64,000 nucleotides of DNA, taken from positions 558,001 through 622,000 of the forward strand of contig NZ_QFYS01000002.1 of NCBI RefSeq assembly GCF_003254525.1, in the 5' to 3' direction. Shown one piece after another: positions 11,592 through 22,112 of this stretch. How positions within the stretch are numbered: the first letter of the stretch is position 1; every line of letters starts with the position of its first letter. The notes beneath the pieces were generated by a model. It saw nothing but the letters and a program-made list of their open reading frames with translations. It was not told the origin of the DNA and made no database searches. The position numbers and the translations under genes were made by a program. This DNA is from Phenylobacterium kunshanense (GTDB taxonomy: Bacteria; Pseudomonadota; Alphaproteobacteria; Caulobacterales; Caulobacteraceae).

Positions 11592-11927
11592 CTATTCCAC
11601 GACCGAGAAGCGGCCCTTGTCGAAGAAGCGCAGCACTTGGTCCAGCTCATGGCCGCGGCGCAGGATGTGCCCGCCCTCGCCGACCACCGCCCAGGCGCCC
11701 TGCTTGCGGGCCAGGGCCGGGCGCTTCTCGATGCGATAGAGGGGCGCCTCCGACGTCCGCCGGAAGACCGAGAAGACGGCGCAGTCGCGCAGGCTGTCCA
11801 TGCCGTAGTCGCGCCACTCGCCCGCGGCGACCATCCGTCCATAGAGGCGGAGGAGGCGCTCCAGCTCGCGCCGTTCGAAGAAGACGCCCGCCTGACGCGG
11901 GACCGAGTGGCTCGGGTCGAGTGCCAT
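11592..11927 (-). CDS. DUF2794 domain protein
   Basis: Short alphaproteobacterial conserved protein of 111 residues. The DUF2794 pattern is clear: VFFERRELERLLRLYGRMVA, GEWRDYGMDSLRDCAVFSVF, PLYRIEKRPALARKQGAW and GHELDQVLRFFDKG. Function unknown. The frame extends to 12026, but ATG at 11927 gives the family's usual beginning (MALDPSHSV). A palindrome at 12004-12019 lies upstream and could be an operator. Confidence 0.85.
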   Translation of the reverse strand: MALDPSHSVPRQAGVFFERRELERLLRLYGRMVAAGEWRDYGMDSLRDCAVFSVFRRTSEAPLYRIEKRPALARKQGAWAVVGEGGHILRRGHELDQVLRFFDKGRFSVVE

Positions 11928-12003
11928 CGGCGAAGAGCCTGTATGAAATTTCTGCGTCGGACCAGAGCGAATTGCAGGCGTACCCCGGAGGGGCACGCGC
12001 CGC

Positions 12004-12019
12004 GAAATGACCTCATTTC
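12004..12019. promoter_or_regulatory. Operator-like palindrome GAAATGA-CC-TCATTTC
   Basis: Perfect seven-base arms with a two-base centre, AT-rich in a GC-rich region, located 77 bases upstream of the DUF2794 start in the 277-base gap before the DUF1223 gene. The shape suits a dimeric regulator. No regulator gene is nearby, so the binding protein is unknown. Confidence 0.4.
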
Positions 12020-12166
12020 CGTCCATCGGCGGCCAGAAGCCGCTCCGATATTGGCAGGGTCGGTTGGCCCGAAAGGTCGCTGGTCCCGGATCCTGAACAG
12101 CCCCCCCAGCCCCCCTGGATCGGCGTTCCGGCCAACCGACACTCTCTCCATATCCCCAATGCGAGG

Positions 12167-12194
12167 CCCGCGCAGACGTCCCCGACTGCGCGGG
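12167..12194 (-). terminator. Possible terminator hairpin after the DUF1223 gene
   Basis: CCCGCGCAG (12167-12175) pairs perfectly with CTGCGCGGG (12186-12194) over a ten-base loop, 11 bases beyond the minus-strand stop. There is no T run, so termination is uncertain; it may instead act as an mRNA 3' end stabiliser. Confidence 0.4.
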
Positions 12195-12204
12195 TCGTTG
12201 CCTG

Positions 12205-12900
12205 TCAGGGCTGCTGCAGGAGCCCCAGGACGCGGCCGCCGCGCGGGGCCTGGACCACGACGAGGGTCTTCAGCCCCTCTTCGGACATCGCCGGCAGCCG
12301 ATAGGCCTGAGGCCGGCCGCGCCAGGTTCCGAGCCGCTCGATCTGGCGCACCACGTTCCGGTGCGTCACAGCCTCTCCACGGTTCTCGCCCGCCTTCGGG
12401 GTGACCTCCTGCGTGCGGGGATCGTACCGGATCATCCAGACTTCGGCGCCGCCGCGCGGCGCGCGGCCGGATCCGACGTCGGCGCGGCGGGATCCGATGA
12501 AGCGCATGTCCGGCGGATTGCGGGGCGCGGCGACCGCGGCCCGGATCAGTCGGTCGACTTCCGCGGCCTTCTGGCCCTGCGCCTGCTCATGCCCGTCGAC
12601 GACGACCTGTGGGGTGTAGGGTTCGCGCAGTTTCAGACGGGCCACATAGGCCTGCTGGCGCTTGGCGAATCCGGGGCTGGCGAAGGTGTCGGTCCAGCCC
12701 AGGTAGTCCCAGTAGTCGACGGAGAAGGTCAGCGCGACCACGCCGGGCCGCTCGGCGAGCTTGGCCACATAGGCGTTGGCCTCGGCGCAGGCCCCGCAGC
12801 CCTGGGCCGTGAACAGCTCCACGAGCACCGGAGGCCGGGCCGCCGCCGCGCCCGCCGGCCAGGCGAGCAGGATCAGGCTGATAAGCGCGGCCTTCCGCAT
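12205..12900 (-). CDS. Secreted DUF1223 (thioredoxin-like fold) protein
   Basis: The 231-residue protein has a Sec signal (first ~20 residues, cleavage near AAA-R). The mature start PVLVELFTAQGCGACAEANA is the DUF1223 signature, with a CGAC dithiol in the thioredoxin CxxC position. VALTFSVDYWDYLGWTDTFA and PYTPQVVVDGHEQAQG are also typical. Probably periplasmic. Whether it is an active oxidoreductase is not known. It lies downstream of acnA on the same strand but a terminator (12981-13010) separates them. Confidence 0.88.
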   Translation of the reverse strand: MRKAALISLILLAWPAGAAAARPPVLVELFTAQGCGACAEANAYVAKLAERPGVVALTFSVDYWDYLGWTDTFASPGFAKRQQAYVARLKLREPYTPQVVVDGHEQAQGQKAAEVDRLIRAAVAAPRNPPDMRFIGSRRADVGSGRAPRGGAEVWMIRYDPRTQEVTPKAGENRGEAVTHRNVVRQIERLGTWRGRPQAYRLPAMSEEGLKTLVVVQAPRGGRVLGLLQQP

Positions 12901-12980
12901 CGCCCCGACTTAGGGCGTGTTCCGGGGGCTGTAAATCTCAAGAAGGCGTGAGTTGCGCGCGACGTTGCGACGCCGAAACG

Positions 12981-13010
12981 AAAAGGGCGGCCGCATCGCT
13001 GCGGCCGCCC
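12981..13010 (-). terminator. Rho-independent terminator of acnA
   Basis: GGGCGGCCGCA (12985-12995) pairs perfectly with TGCGGCCGCCC (13000-13010) over TCGC. On the minus strand it is followed by TTTTCGTTTC. It lies 22 bases after the acnA stop. Confidence 0.92.
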
Positions 13011-13032
13011 CTCGCATCCGTCTCGGGACGCC

Positions 13033-15723
<2,691 letters not shown>

Positions 15724-15879
15724 GAGGGGAGATCCTTTCTCTGTTCCCTGCCGCTCACACACCCTGGACGGTTCGCGCGCTCAATCAGAGACGGACACAC
15801 AGCGTTCGTCCCCGCGCGGCGTTGGTCCCCTCCGGGGGCGGCGGCCGCCGCTTCATAGCTCCCGGCTACGGCTCCGTCC

Positions 15880-16524
15880 ATGCGCGGGACGGCGCGGCTT
15901 CTCAAAAGCTTGGGTGAAGGGGTGATCCGCGAGCTTCTGATCAGGGATGCGGCGATCCGCCGGGGCGGACGGCTGCTGTTCGAGGGCGTCTCGCTTGCGC
16001 TGGAGGCCGGGCAGGCCTGCGCCCTGACCGGCCCGAACGGTTCGGGCAAGACCAGCCTGCTGCGCGCTGTGGCCGGGCTGGTGCGTCTGGAGGCCGGCGA
16101 GATCGGCTTCGGCGGCGTCGATCCGCTGGAGGTGCGGGGAGAGGGACTGCACTTCGTCGGCCACGCCGACGGCCTGAAGCCCGCCCGGACGGCGCGGGAG
16201 GAGCTCGACTTCTGGACGGGGTGGTGCGGCGGCACGGCGGCTTCGGCAAAGGACGCCGCCCAGGAACTGGAGCTCATGCCGCTCCTCGATCTCGAGGTCC
16301 GCAGGCTCTCCGCCGGGCAGCGTCGCCGACTCGCCATGGCGCGGCTCCTGGCGGCGCCGCGCCCGCTGTGGCTGCTGGACGAGCCCCTGAGCCCGCTGGA
16401 CGCCCGCTGGCGCGAGGCGTTCGGGGGGCTGATGCGCCGGCACATCGACGGCGGCGGCCTGATCCTCGCGGCGGTGCACGATCCGCTGCCCCTGCCCACC
16501 TTCAGCCTGGAGCTCGCGCCATGA
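15880..16524 (+). CDS. ccmA: Cytochrome c maturation ABC transporter ATPase CcmA
   Basis: ATPase of the CcmABCD machinery, which releases holo-CcmE loaded with heme. Walker A is GPNGSGKTS (51-59), the signature is [15 protein letters not shown] and Walker B is PLWLLDEP. At 214 residues it is a short ABC subunit as expected. The start is uncertain: ATG at 15880 lacks a clear ribosome site, and TTG/GTG codons at 15910 and 15922 are alternatives nearer the conserved region. The stop overlaps the ccmB ATG (ATGA). Confidence 0.92.
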   Translation: MRGTARLLKSLGEGVIRELLIRDAAIRRGGRLLFEGVSLALEAGQACALTGPNGSGKTSLLRAVAGLVRLEAGEIGFGGVDPLEVRGEGLHFVGHADGLKPARTAREELDFWTGWCGGTAASAKDAAQELELMPLLDLEVRRLSAGQRRRLAMARLLAAPRPLWLLDEPLSPLDARWREAFGGLMRRHIDGGGLILAAVHDPLPLPTFSLELAP

Positions 16525-17186
16525 GCCGGCTGCGCGCGCTGCTGTCCCGCGAGGTCGCCCTGGCCTGGGGCCGCGGCGGAGGACCGCTCGTGGCCGTCGG
16601 GTTCTATGCCGGCGTCGCCACCTTCCTGCCCCTCGCGATCGGGCCGGAACCCGAACGCCTCGCCGCCATCGCCCCAGGCGCGGCCTGGGTCGCCCTGGCG
16701 CTCGCCTCGCTGCTGTCGCTGGAGCGTCTGTTCGAGCGCGACTACGAGGACGGCGCGCTGGACCTGCTGCTGCTCTCGCCGACGCCGCTGGAGCTGACCT
16801 GCTTCGTGAAGTGCCTGGGCCAGTGGCTGGCCACCGGCGCGCCACTGGCGCTGGCCGCCCCCATCGCGGCGATCGGACTCGGGGCCGACCCTTCCATGGC
16901 GCCGCTGGTCTTCGCCTGCGCGCTGCTGGGGGGAATCGCCTTCGCCTTCGTCGGCGGGATCGGCGCGGCGCTCAGTCTGGGCGCACGGCGTGGCGGGCTG
17001 CTCACCGCCGTGATCGTCCTGCCGCTGTTCGTGCCGCCCGTGATCTTCGGCGGCGGAGCCCTCGACGCCTTCGCCAGCGGCCTCACGTGGACCAGCGGCT
17101 TCGCCCTGCTGGGCGCCTATGCCGCCGCGGCGGTCGCCTTCGGGCCGATCGCGATGGCGGCGGCGTGCCGGAACGCGCTGAGCTAG
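16521..17186 (+). CDS. ccmB: Heme exporter / cytochrome c maturation permease CcmB
   Basis: Permease partner of CcmA with six predicted hydrophobic segments in 221 residues. It starts [20 protein letters not shown] and carries [20 protein letters not shown] and [17 protein letters not shown], which are typical CcmB blocks. ATG at 16521 overlaps the ccmA stop by four bases. The end overlaps the convergent gene at 17183-17186, so the ccm operon is interrupted here; ccmC resumes 1.3 kb downstream. Confidence 0.95.
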   Translation: MSRLRALLSREVALAWGRGGGPLVAVGFYAGVATFLPLAIGPEPERLAAIAPGAAWVALALASLLSLERLFERDYEDGALDLLLLSPTPLELTCFVKCLGQWLATGAPLALAAPIAAIGLGADPSMAPLVFACALLGGIAFAFVGGIGAALSLGARRGGLLTAVIVLPLFVPPVIFGGGALDAFASGLTWTSGFALLGAYAAAAVAFGPIAMAAACRNALS

Positions 17187-17629
17187 CGCTCCCGGGGTTT
17201 CGGGTACCAGAGCGCGTTGACGATCACCCAGCGCTCGCCGAAGCGGCCGAGGTGGAAGTAGTCGACGAACCAGGGCGTCTCGACCCGGGCGACGGCCGCG
17301 TTCCCGGTGATGTCCAGGACGCGCACCGACCGGCTCCACTGGTCCCGCGGCGTCTTGAGGACCCCCTGTTTGGTCAGGTCGACCAGCTCGTCCTTGGTCA
17401 TTCGGCGCAGGGCCAGGGTCTCGTCGGCGTCGCCGCCCGTGCGGACCGCGCGCTTTGCCAGGTCCGGGTGCAGGCTGCGGGCGACGCGCGCCGGATCGCC
17501 CTCAAGCTGGCCGTCCACGTAGTCGTAGGCGGCGGACTCGATGGCCTTCACGGCGGCCGGGTCCATGGGGGTCGTTGCGGGGGCCGGCGCGGCGGCGACG
17601 GCCGCGGCGGCGAACAGAGCTGCGAGCAT
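17183..17629 (-). CDS. Exported lumazine-binding-like / SnoaL-fold protein
   Basis: A 148-residue protein with a short Ala-rich signal peptide. The mature part (AIESAAYDYVDGQLEGDPAR, VARSLHPDLAKRAV, FHLGRFGERWVIVNALWY) resembles the 'putative lumazine-binding' NTF2-like family. Its role is unknown. ATG at 17629 is preceded by GAGGAG at good spacing. It lies on the opposite strand between ccmB and ccmC and overlaps the ccmB end by four bases, breaking the ccm gene order. Confidence 0.75.
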   Translation of the reverse strand: MLAALFAAAAVAAAPAPATTPMDPAAVKAIESAAYDYVDGQLEGDPARVARSLHPDLAKRAVRTGGDADETLALRRMTKDELVDLTKQGVLKTPRDQWSRSVRVLDITGNAAVARVETPWFVDYFHLGRFGERWVIVNALWYPKPRER

Positions 17630-17780
17630 GTTTCGGGTCTCCTCGAAGCTGCGCCCTATGACGTGTCCGGCGGTCGGAGGCACATGAAGAAAGCTTAATC
17701 CCGAGCGCCGTTTTTCCGCCCCATGCTGAGCTTGAGCTTGGCGCTCGAAGGGAACTCGAGACACGGGAGACGAGCGACAG

Positions 17781-18410
17781 ATGTCGAAGCCCAAGACCTG
17801 GCTCCTGGCCGGAGCCGCCCTCATCCTCTCCGCCGGCGCCGCGATCGCCGCTGGCCCCGCCGAAGCCGAACGCGAGGCCACGGCGGACAGCCAGGCCGCT
17901 GCGAAGCGGTCGGACGACGCCGAGCGAAAAGAACGCCGGGAGGTCCGCATCTACCGCGGCGACGGCCACGGGCGGCATGTCTACGTCGGCCGCGGCGGCC
18001 ACGCCGAGCACCTCAAGGACATCCTGCAACTCCGCCCCGACCAGGAGCCGGCGCTGAAGGCGTTCATCGACGCGACGAAGCCGGCCGAGGGCGCACACCG
18101 CGACCACATGGTGAAATTCGACCGGGACGAGACGCGGACGACCTTGCAGCGGCTCGACGACATGCAGGCGAGGCTCGCCGAACAGCAGGCGGCGGCCAGC
18201 CGCAGGATCGCGGCCATCCGCACGTTCTATGGCCAGCTCGACGCCAAGCAGAAGAAGGCGTTCGACGCCCTGCCGATGCTGATGATGGTGGGACCCAGCA
18301 TGGGGCCCATGATGCTGCCCCACCCGATGAAGGTGGCGCACCGCATGCCCCTGCCGCCCGAGCCGCCGCAACCGCCCGAGCCTCCGAAGCCACCGCGCGA
18401 CGGCCTCTGA
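17781..18410 (+). CDS. Periplasmic Spy/CpxP-like (LTXXQ-type) protein
   Basis: The 209-residue protein begins with a Sec signal (MSKPKTWLLAGAALILSAGA, cleavage near AIA-A). It is strongly charged and helical. The segment LDAKQKKAFDALPMLMM near 154-170 resembles the LTxxQ motif of Spy/CpxP envelope-stress proteins, and a related helix LQLRPDQEPALKAFIDATKP precedes it. The C-terminus is Met/Pro/His-rich (PEPPQPPEPPKPP), which might bind metal. It sits inside the ccm cluster, 37 bases upstream of ccmC. A chaperone or metal-stress role is inference. Confidence 0.7.
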   Translation: MSKPKTWLLAGAALILSAGAAIAAGPAEAEREATADSQAAAKRSDDAERKERREVRIYRGDGHGRHVYVGRGGHAEHLKDILQLRPDQEPALKAFIDATKPAEGAHRDHMVKFDRDETRTTLQRLDDMQARLAEQQAAASRRIAAIRTFYGQLDAKQKKAFDALPMLMMVGPSMGPMMLPHPMKVAHRMPLPPEPPQPPEPPKPPRDGL

Positions 18411-18447
18411 CCTTGCCCGGCGGGCGCGTGGACTCTATGGCCTTGGC

Positions 18448-19176
18448 ATGAGCTGGGCGCCCGCCTTCCTGTCCAATCCTGAACGCTTCATGGCCTTCTC
18501 GCGATGGGCCGCGCCGATGTTCGGCGTCATCGCGGTCGTGCTGGCGGTGATCGGCCTGTGGCTCGGGTTCACCGCGCCCGACGACTATCAGCAGGGCCAG
18601 ACGGTCCGGATCATGTACATCCACGTGCCGGCCGCGTGGCTGTCGATGTTCGTCTACGTCTGCCTGGCGGTGGCGAGCTTCCTGTCGCTGATCTTCCGGC
18701 ATGTGCTGGCCGACTGCGCGGCGCAGGCCGCGGCGCCGCTTGGCGCGGCCTTCACCTTCCTGGCCCTGGTGACCGGCGCCCTGTGGGGCCGCCCGATGTG
18801 GGGCGCCTACTGGGTGTGGGACGCGCGCCTGACGTCGGTGCTGGTGCTGTTCCTGCTCTACCTGGCCTACATCGCCCTCAGGGCGTCGCTGGATGACGAG
18901 GCCAAGGCCGCGCGGGCGGCGGCGATCCTGGCGCTGGTGGGCGCGATCAACCTGCCGATCGTCAAGTTCAGCGTCGACTGGTGGAACACCCTGCACCAGG
19001 GCGCTTCCGTGTTCCGCGGGGACGGCCCGACCCTTGCCCCGGTCTTCCTCTGGCCGCTGCTGATCATGGGCCTGGCCTACATGTCGGCGTTCGGCTCGCT
19101 TTGGCTGGTGCGTATCCGTGGCGAGGTCTGGCGACGCCGGGCCGAGGCGGCGGCCGTGCGGGCGGCGCGGGGCTGA
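18448..19176 (+). CDS. ccmC: Heme lyase/transporter CcmC
   Basis: Integral membrane protein that delivers heme to CcmE. The tryptophan-rich WWD-type segment WGRPMWGAYWVWDARLTS is present near 113-130, flanked by the heme-ligand histidines in RIMYIHVPAAW and WWNTLHQGASVF. Six hydrophobic segments and 242 residues fit the family. ccmD follows after two bases. Confidence 0.97.
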   Translation: MSWAPAFLSNPERFMAFSRWAAPMFGVIAVVLAVIGLWLGFTAPDDYQQGQTVRIMYIHVPAAWLSMFVYVCLAVASFLSLIFRHVLADCAAQAAAPLGAAFTFLALVTGALWGRPMWGAYWVWDARLTSVLVLFLLYLAYIALRASLDDEAKAARAAAILALVGAINLPIVKFSVDWWNTLHQGASVFRGDGPTLAPVFLWPLLIMGLAYMSAFGSLWLVRIRGEVWRRRAEAAAVRAARG

Positions 19177-19178
19177 GC

Positions 19179-19331
19179 ATGTTCGACTTCAAGTACGCCG
19201 AATTCATCGTCCCCTCGTTCGTGATCACCGCTGTGGTGTTCGCGGCCATGGTCGGTCTTTCGCTCAGTCACGCCCGCCGCTGGCGTCGGCGCTTCGAGGA
19301 ACTGAGCCGCCAGGGGAGCGAGGAGGCTTGA
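19179..19331 (+). CDS. ccmD: Heme exporter subunit CcmD
   Basis: A 50-residue protein with one transmembrane helix (FIVPSFVITAVVFAAMVGL) followed by an Arg-rich cytoplasmic tail (SHARRWRRRFEELSRQ), exactly the CcmD plan. It helps release holo-CcmE from CcmABC. It lies two bases after ccmC, and its TGA overlaps the TTG start of ccmG. Confidence 0.93.
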   Translation: MFDFKYAEFIVPSFVITAVVFAAMVGLSLSHARRWRRRFEELSRQGSEEA

Positions 19332-19843
19332 GCCGCTGGCTCGCCATCCTGCCGCTGGTCGCCCTGCTGGCGCTGGGCGGGCTGTTCTACTTCTACGCCC
19401 TGAAGCGGGATCCCCAGGTCCAGCCTCAGGCGCTGGTCGGAAAGACTGTTCCCGACCTCACGTTGCCGACCCTCAGGGAGGGCAAGCCGGTGGCCATTCG
19501 CGCCCTGGCGGCGGAGGGGCCGATGATCGTCAACTTCTTCGCCTCCTGGTGCGCGCCCTGCGAGATCGAGCACCCGGTGCTGATGGGGCTGAAGGGCCGG
19601 GGCGTGCGGATCGTCGGCGTGGCCTACAAGGACGCGCCCCCGAATAGCCAGGCGTTCCTGACGCGCCTCGGCGATCCGTTCGGCGTCGCCCTGGTGGACC
19701 GGGACGGACGGGCCGGCGTCGAGTTCGGCGTCACCGGTGTCCCCGAGACCTATGTGGTCGGCCGCGACGGCCAGGTGCTGGCCAAACACACCGGCCCCCT
19801 GACCGAGGCCGACGCAGAGCGTCTGGCGAAGCTCGCGCGTTAA
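19328..19843 (+). CDS. ccmG: Thiol:disulfide interchange protein CcmG/DsbE
   Basis: Membrane-anchored periplasmic thioredoxin that keeps apocytochrome c cysteines reduced. After one N-terminal helix (residues about 4-24) comes a thioredoxin domain with the redox motif WCAPC in NFFASWCAPCEIEHPVL, GVAYKDAPPNSQAFL and the cis-Pro loop FGVTGVPETYVVG. No ATG is available. The TTG at 19328 overlaps the ccmD stop (TTGA) and has GGGGAG nine bases upstream, so it is the likely start. No ccmE, F or H gene is in the window. Confidence 0.93.
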   Translation: MSRWLAILPLVALLALGGLFYFYALKRDPQVQPQALVGKTVPDLTLPTLREGKPVAIRALAAEGPMIVNFFASWCAPCEIEHPVLMGLKGRGVRIVGVAYKDAPPNSQAFLTRLGDPFGVALVDRDGRAGVEFGVTGVPETYVVGRDGQVLAKHTGPLTEADAERLAKLAR

Positions 19844-19854
19844 CCTTGCGTTGA
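19840..19854. promoter_or_regulatory. Possible CtrA box (TTAA-N7-TTGA)
   Basis: TTAA-CCTTGCG-TTGA matches the CtrA consensus TTAA-N7-TTAA at seven of eight positions and overlaps the ccmG stop. A further half-site TTAACCAT lies at 19885-19892. Both precede the small gene ending at 20159. This is a motif match only. Confidence 0.35.
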
Positions 19855-20159
19855 ACAAGCCGGGGCAGGTTGGCCTCAACCTCGTTAACCATGTTGCGCG
19901 CCCCGTGAACCCGATCCGCCCCAACATGCTGCCCCTCTCCACCCTGACGGGCGGCGAGCGCCAGGATACCGGCAAGGCGGCGGCGCAGCGGGCGTTCTTC
20001 CAGGCGGCGCTCAGCCAGGCCCAGGGCGCCGCGGCGCCAGCCGCCGCAGCCGCGCCTCAGGCCGCCCAGGTCCAGCGCGCCGCGTCCGTAGCCGCCGCGC
20101 CGGCCGACCAGCCGCAGAAGATCCTGCGCCCCGGATCGCTGATCGACATCCGTGTCTGA
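19851..20159 (+). CDS. Small Ala/Gln-rich hypothetical protein
   Basis: At most 102 residues, low-complexity in the middle (Ala/Gln/Pro), with a distinctive C-terminus ILRPGSLIDIRV. It has no signal peptide or transmembrane helix. The start is unclear: TTG at 19851 is the longest option, GTG at 19905 gives a protein beginning VNPIRPNMLPLSTL, and ATG at 19926 gives MLPLSTLTGGERQD. None has a good ribosome site. I do not recognise the family. CtrA-like sequences upstream raise the possibility of cell-cycle regulated expression. Confidence 0.5.
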   Translation: MNKPGQVGLNLVNHVARPVNPIRPNMLPLSTLTGGERQDTGKAAAQRAFFQAALSQAQGAAAPAAAAAPQAAQVQRAASVAAAPADQPQKILRPGSLIDIRV

Positions 20160-20195
20160 AGCCTTTTCGCCAAGTCGCCGCCCTAAGTTCCGAAG

Positions 20196-20210
20196 TTAAC
20201 TACAATTTAT
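20196..20210. promoter_or_regulatory. Possible CtrA box (TTAA-N7-TTAT)
   Basis: TTAA-CTACAAT-TTAT matches the CtrA consensus at seven of eight positions inside a strikingly AT-rich patch (20190-20211), 37 bases before the ATG at 20247. It could equally be the core promoter of the 69-codon gene. Confidence 0.4.
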
Positions 20211-20246
20211 AGGGGAACGCCGTAAGCGCTCAGCGGTTTTACCGTC

Positions 20247-20456
20247 ATGACCGCCAGGGCGAACACCATGGGACGGGATAAGCGCATCTACGAAGAGGCC
20301 GCCGCTCTCTGGCGCGAGCTCTACGGCGAACCTCCACCGGCCGCGCTGGATGGGCCGGGAATTCTAGGCCTGATCGTCGGCGGCCTTCCGGACCCCGACT
20401 ATCGGCGTCTGAACACCCCGCACCTCCGCCCGGCCAACGTGGTGCTTCCCAAATAG
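20247..20456 (+). CDS. Small conserved hypothetical protein
   Basis: A 69-residue cytoplasmic protein, mostly helical: IYEEAAALWRELYGEPPPAA, then ILGLIVGGLPDPDYRRL and a C-terminus RPANVVLPK. An internal ATG (20268, MGRDKRIYEE) is an alternative start. No domain is recognised. Codon bias is like that of real genes in the region, and an AT-rich promoter-like patch lies directly upstream. It is convergent with yciB, four bases apart. Confidence 0.55.
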   Translation: MTARANTMGRDKRIYEEAAALWRELYGEPPPAALDGPGILGLIVGGLPDPDYRRLNTPHLRPANVVLPK

Positions 20457-20460
20457 CCGC

Positions 20461-21042
20461 CTATTCCGTCGGCGGCGGGGGCAGGTCCTCGGGCTTCGCG
20501 TAGCGCATCAACATCGGCACCTGGGTCAGGGTGAAGACCACGGTCAGGATCATCAGTCCGGGGAAGCGGAAGAGCACCCACACCGCGTCGGGCTGCGTGC
20601 GCCAGACGAACTCGTTCAGGATCGCGAGGCCGAAGAACAGCAGCATGTAGTTGATGGTCAGGGTCCGCCAGGCCGTCTCCGGCATCTGGAACGCCTCGCC
20701 CAGCACCAGCTTCAGCGGATGCTTCCGCATCAGCAGGCCCACCAGCATGATCAGGCCGAAGGCCCCGTTCATGATCGTCGGCTTGATCTTGAGGATGCGC
20801 GGGTCGTGGAAGAAGATCGATGCGGCGCCAAAGGCGAGCCCCGCGCCGCCCGCGATCAGCGGCAGCGGCGCGATGCGCTTCTCAACCGCGAAGCCCACGG
20901 CCAGGGCGGCGGCCGAGCCGATCACCAGGGCCCAGGTGGCCTGTTGCAGGTCGCGCAGGACCAGATAGGCGGCCAGGAACGCCACCAGAGGCGCGTAGTC
21001 CACGAACCAGCGGACCCAGTGGCGGCGGCTTTCGGCGCTCAT
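20461..21042 (-). CDS. yciB: YciB / septation protein A family inner-membrane protein
   Basis: A 193-residue protein with about five membrane helices. The family signature KIKPTIMNGAFGLIMLVG near 84-101 and VLGEAFQMPETAWRTLTINY near 112-131 are clear. In other bacteria YciB (IspA/IspZ) influences septation and envelope integrity. It is the second gene of an ftsY-yciB pair: its ATG overlaps the ftsY stop by four bases. Confidence 0.95.
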   Translation of the reverse strand: MSAESRRHWVRWFVDYAPLVAFLAAYLVLRDLQQATWALVIGSAAALAVGFAVEKRIAPLPLIAGGAGLAFGAASIFFHDPRILKIKPTIMNGAFGLIMLVGLLMRKHPLKLVLGEAFQMPETAWRTLTINYMLLFFGLAILNEFVWRTQPDAVWVLFRFPGLMILTVVFTLTQVPMLMRYAKPEDLPPPPTE

Positions 21043-21983
21043 CGCGCGGACTCCTCGAGGCCGACGAGCGTGCGGGCGAAGGCGCGCGCGTCGAAGGGTT
21101 GCAGGTCGTCGACGCCCTCTCCGACGCCGACCAGCTTGATGGGGCTGTCCGACGCCTGGGCCACCGGCACCAGCACCCCGCCGCGGGCGGTGCCGTCCAG
21201 CTTGGTCATGACGATGCCCGAGACGCCGATCTGGTTGCCGAAGATGTTTTCCTGGGCCAGGGCGTTACGCCCCACGGTCGCGTCCAGGACCAGCAGCGTC
21301 TCGTGCGGCGCCTCGGGATCGATCTTCTTCACCACGCGGATGATCTTGAGCAGTTCCTCCATCAGGCCGGCCTTGTTCTGCAGGCGCCCGGCCGTGTCGA
21401 TCAGCACGACGTCGTAGCCTTCGTCCCGGGCCTTCTGCACCGCGTCGAACGCGAGGCCCGCGGCGTCGGATCCGGTCGGCCGCCCCATGAAGTCGGCGCC
21501 GGCCCGTTCGGCCCAGACCTTGAGCTGCTCGACGGCGGCGGCGCGGAAGGTGTCGCCGGCCACCACCAGCACCTTGGCGCCGCGGCGGCGCAGGTCGGTG
21601 GCGATCTTCCCCAGGGTGGTGGTCTTGCCCGATCCGTTCACGCCGATGAACAGGACGATGTAGGGGCGCGGGCCGGACAGCGGATCGAACTCGCCCTGGC
21701 GGCCCGACAGCTCGTCGCCGATCGCCGCCGACAGCGCCTCGCGGATCTCGCGCTCGTCCACGTCCTTGCCGAACTTCTCGGCCGCGAAGCGCTCGGTGAT
21801 GCGGGCGGCGGAATGCGGACCAAGGTCGGCCTCGATCAGCATCTCCTCCAGCTCGTCCAGCTTGGCCTGGTCGAGCGGCGCCTTGGCGACGAAGACCTGG
21901 GCGATCTGGTCGCCCATCTGTTTCGAGGACTTGGTGAGGCCCTGGGTAAGCCGCTGGAACCAGCCGCGTTTGGGTTCTGACAT
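21039..21983 (-). CDS. ftsY: Signal recognition particle receptor FtsY
   Basis: SRP GTPase that docks ribosome-SRP complexes at the membrane. The 314-residue protein has the N domain (about 1-100) and G domain with G1 GVNGSGKTTTLG, the insertion-box region GDTFRAAAVEQLKVWAERAG, DTAGRLQNK and TKLDGTARGGVLVPVA. It lacks a long acidic A domain, as is common in Alphaproteobacteria. It starts MSEPKRGWFQRLTQGLTKSS, the amphipathic membrane-targeting helix. It is translationally coupled to yciB. Confidence 0.97.
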   Translation of the reverse strand: MSEPKRGWFQRLTQGLTKSSKQMGDQIAQVFVAKAPLDQAKLDELEEMLIEADLGPHSAARITERFAAEKFGKDVDEREIREALSAAIGDELSGRQGEFDPLSGPRPYIVLFIGVNGSGKTTTLGKIATDLRRRGAKVLVVAGDTFRAAAVEQLKVWAERAGADFMGRPTGSDAAGLAFDAVQKARDEGYDVVLIDTAGRLQNKAGLMEELLKIIRVVKKIDPEAPHETLLVLDATVGRNALAQENIFGNQIGVSGIVMTKLDGTARGGVLVPVAQASDSPIKLVGVGEGVDDLQPFDARAFARTLVGLEESAR

Positions 21984-22112
21984 GAACGGGGTTCTAGAGG
22001 GTGACGGAGCCTGTGGAAATGGGGGCGGAGCCAGCCCGCAGAAGCGGATTGCGGCTGCCGCCGCCAGATCCTGGCGCTAGATAGAGCCGACTCAGCAAGG
22101 AGCTTCTCCAAA

